Below, one piece after another: positions 33,294 to 33,464 of a stretch of 33,464 nucleotides of DNA. Location of the stretch: the NCBI GenBank assembly GCA_027038555.1, contig JALVVX010000006.1, positions 30,799 to 64,262 on the forward strand. The letters are read 5' to 3'. The stretch's first letter is position 1. Each line of letters begins with the position of its first letter. Made by a program: the position numbers and the translations under genes. Under the pieces are notes generated by a model, which searched no databases, was not told the origin of the DNA, and worked only from the letters and a program-made list of their open reading frames with translations. The stretch comes from Nautiliaceae bacterium (GTDB lineage Bacteria; Campylobacterota; Campylobacteria; Campylobacterales; Nautiliaceae).

Positions 33294-33464
33294 TGTTAAA
33301 AGTGGCGATACTCGGTAAGCCAAATGTAGGTAAAAGCAGTTTTTTTAATAGAATTTTAAGAAAAAGAGATGCCATTGTAAGCGAAAGGGCAGGAACTACA
33401 AGAGATATTAAAAAAAGAGAAGTGAGTCTTGATGATGAGCTTGAAGATATTTTAATTTTAGATA
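33293..33464 (+). CDS. der: GTPase Der/EngA, 5' end (partial)
   Basis: The first 57 codons are present and the window ends within the gene. The protein starts [18 protein letters not shown] (P-loop with K14, S15). It continues [16 protein letters not shown], the Der-specific G2 region, and ends just before the expected DTGG (G3). Der has two tandem GTPase domains and a KH-like domain and is needed for 50S ribosome assembly. Only the first half of the first domain is seen. The ATG overlaps the leuA stop by one base. TrmE and Era share the P-loop, but the [10 protein letters not shown] and AGTTRD spacing fits Der best. Confidence 0.9.
   Translation, partial: MLKVAILGKPNVGKSSFFNRILRKRDAIVSERAGTTRDIKKREVSLDDELEDILILD

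Noticed and set aside
1-33464. tRNA, rRNA, transposase, integrase or phage genes
   Set aside because: None could be seen in the gaps or reading frames; the gaps are short and almost all are filled with repeats or promoters.

Overview
The window is a gene-dense stretch of a bacterial chromosome with low GC. Short overlaps between genes are common, and nearly all genes are housekeeping genes. The content points to Campylobacterota. It includes a cheY-prmA-ftsH-psd-pssA cluster and an rnc-aroC junction, both as in Campylobacter. It also has MqnA of the futalosine menaquinone route, NspC for norspermidine/spermidine, a short BioB, and promoters that mostly show only a -10 element. The strong K/E bias and the gene set are most like Nautiliales (Nautilia/Caminibacter/Lebetimonas). 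That order-level call is inference from memory, not a search.

Layout. 1-2436: the 3' end of rnc, aroC, then on the minus strand a small cupin and mqnA, then moaD. 2437-4656: moaE, an AT-rich MazF/PemK-like gene coupled to it, and moeA. 4760-6730: nspC, convergent with an OB-fold/membrane protein. 6830-12180: topA, a hepT-mntA toxin-antitoxin pair, a metallophosphoesterase, bioB and a CPA2 antiporter, chained by overlaps. 12177-18027: a hemerythrin-like gene (-), gltX, an XRE-cupin regulator (-) divergent from an EamA transporter, and pbp1A (-). 18024-24255: bioF (-), divergent from alaS, then an OmpR-type response regulator and its histidine kinase. 24292-31664: maf, a Cache membrane protein, hisH, hisA, a CheY-like protein, prmA, ftsH, psd and pssA. 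31740-33464: leuA and the 5' end of der.

The genes serve chorismate use and menaquinone (aroC, mqnA), molybdopterin (moaD, moaE, moeA), biotin (bioB, bioF), histidine (hisH, hisA), leucine (leuA), phosphatidylethanolamine (psd, pssA), cell wall (pbp1A), tRNA charging (gltX, alaS) and signalling. I saw no rRNA, tRNA, CRISPR array, insertion sequence or prophage. No gene-free stretch exceeds 300 bases.

The most unusual content is non-coding. (1) A family of octamer arrays (consensus ATGRGTRR) begins at or near the stop codons of rnc, moaD, moeA and nspC. Each lies in an 82-155 nt tract with no C on the coding strand. (2) A related heptamer (AATGGAG) lies before moaE and, in frame, inside alaS. 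(3) A 99-bp concentric, possibly bistable palindrome lies before the EamA transporter. (4) Two near-identical 11-mers abut the -10 of the response regulator gene, as in OmpR/PhoB sites. Also notable are the orphan MazF-like gene in the molybdopterin run, a CheY-like protein with an insertion of about 33 residues, and four tail-to-tail gene pairs whose ends overlap.
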